Source: Pseudoprimorskyibacter insulae
GTDB taxonomy: Bacteria > Pseudomonadota > Alphaproteobacteria > Rhodobacterales > Rhodobacteraceae
NCBI RefSeq assembly: GCF_900302505.1
Contig: NZ_OMOJ01000008.1
Coordinates: 43,373-107,372 of the forward strand
Direction of reading: 5' to 3'
DNA length: 64,000 bases
Shown here piece by piece: positions 63,874 to 64,000 of this stretch. Under the pieces are notes generated by a model. That model was not told where the DNA came from and did not search any database. It saw only the letters and a list, made by a program, of their open reading frames with translations. The number at the start of each line of letters is the position of its first letter. The first letter of the stretch is position 1. Made by a program: the position numbers and the translations under genes.

Positions 63874-64000
63874 TGACCTGCCACGGGATTTTTCCTCCAC
63901 CGTTGATTAGAGTCCGATCCAACTTGAGGACGGACAATGAAGCGAACGAGATTCACGGACGAACAGATCATCGGCATCCTGACCGAGCACGAAGCAGGCG
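63874..64000 (+). mobile_element. Left end of an IS3-family (IS407-type) element, cut by the window
   Basis: Inverted-repeat-like end TGACCTGCCACGGGATTTTT at 63874, sharing TGACCTGCC with the inner IS of the 30-32 kb nest. OrfA starts 60 bp inside it. Confidence 0.75.
63937..64000 (+). CDS. IS407-type transposase orfA, partial
   Basis: MKRTRFTDEQIIGILTEHEA, the canonical opening of IS407-group orfA, with GAGGACGG upstream, truncated by the window end. It resembles but is not identical to the orfA fragment at 32454-32497 (MRKRCFTEAQIIGVI), so it is a different element of the same group. Confidence 0.85.
   Translation, partial: MKRTRFTDEQIIGILTEHEAG

Overview
The window looks like an alphaproteobacterial chromosome of the Rhodobacteraceae (Roseobacter group). 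The reasons are the GC-rich coding style, the chpT/cckA phosphorelay genes, Usg and DUF3553 proteins, an olsBA ornithine-lipid pair, an L21 protein with a C-terminal extension, a GTTC-N7-GTTC SOS box before recA, and a phenylacetate cluster with the local gene order. This is inference from protein and motif recognition; no database search was run.

Layout. 1-2138: the end of a branched-chain amino acid ABC transporter operon (livH, livM). 2.2-19.4 kb: housekeeping genes (usg, gyrA, an outer-membrane protein, M32 carboxypeptidase, ctaA, a TrmJ-type methyltransferase, a ThiE-like protein, olsB-olsA, a DUF3553 protein, chpT, proA-proB-obgE, a GNAT, rpmA-rplU, a DUF2059 protein, tRNA-Ser(CGA)). 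19.7-24.8 kb: one 1708-residue secreted protein with about six tandem Hcp-like domains, five cadherin-like repeats and an RTX tail. 25-39.5 kb: the phenylacetate (paa) catabolic cluster, split by an RTX gene remnant and a three-layer nest of IS3-family elements. 39.7-53.2 kb: typA, two paralogous small secreted cysteine proteins, a DUF1330 protein, alaS, recA, a sulfotransferase-like gene, cckA, tkt and an RsmB-type rRNA methyltransferase.

53.4-64 kb: an accessory region. It starts with two HTH regulators convergent to an acyltransferase-like gene. Then come a mobC-relaxase operon, a two-TM/beta-barrel membrane protein, a GHKL-ATPase fused to a PD-(D/E)xK nuclease-like domain, a serine recombinase with a coupled 53-residue ORF, several uncharacterised genes, three intergenic hairpin clusters, and the left end of another IS3-family element at the window edge. 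AT-rich non-coding stretches and unfamiliar genes suggest horizontal acquisition.

How genes work together. PaaABCDE makes the ring epoxide of phenylacetyl-CoA (made by PaaK); PaaG isomerises it and PaaZ opens the ring. PaaI is a rescue thioesterase, and two regulators (TetR-type PaaR and PaaX) flank the genes. CckA and ChpT are consecutive steps of the CckA-ChpT-CtrA relay, and a perfect CtrA-type box lies about 2.9 kb from cckA. The best candidates for something undescribed are the tandem Hcp-like RTX protein and the GHKL-nuclease plus membrane beta-barrel pair, a possible defence module on a mobilisable island.
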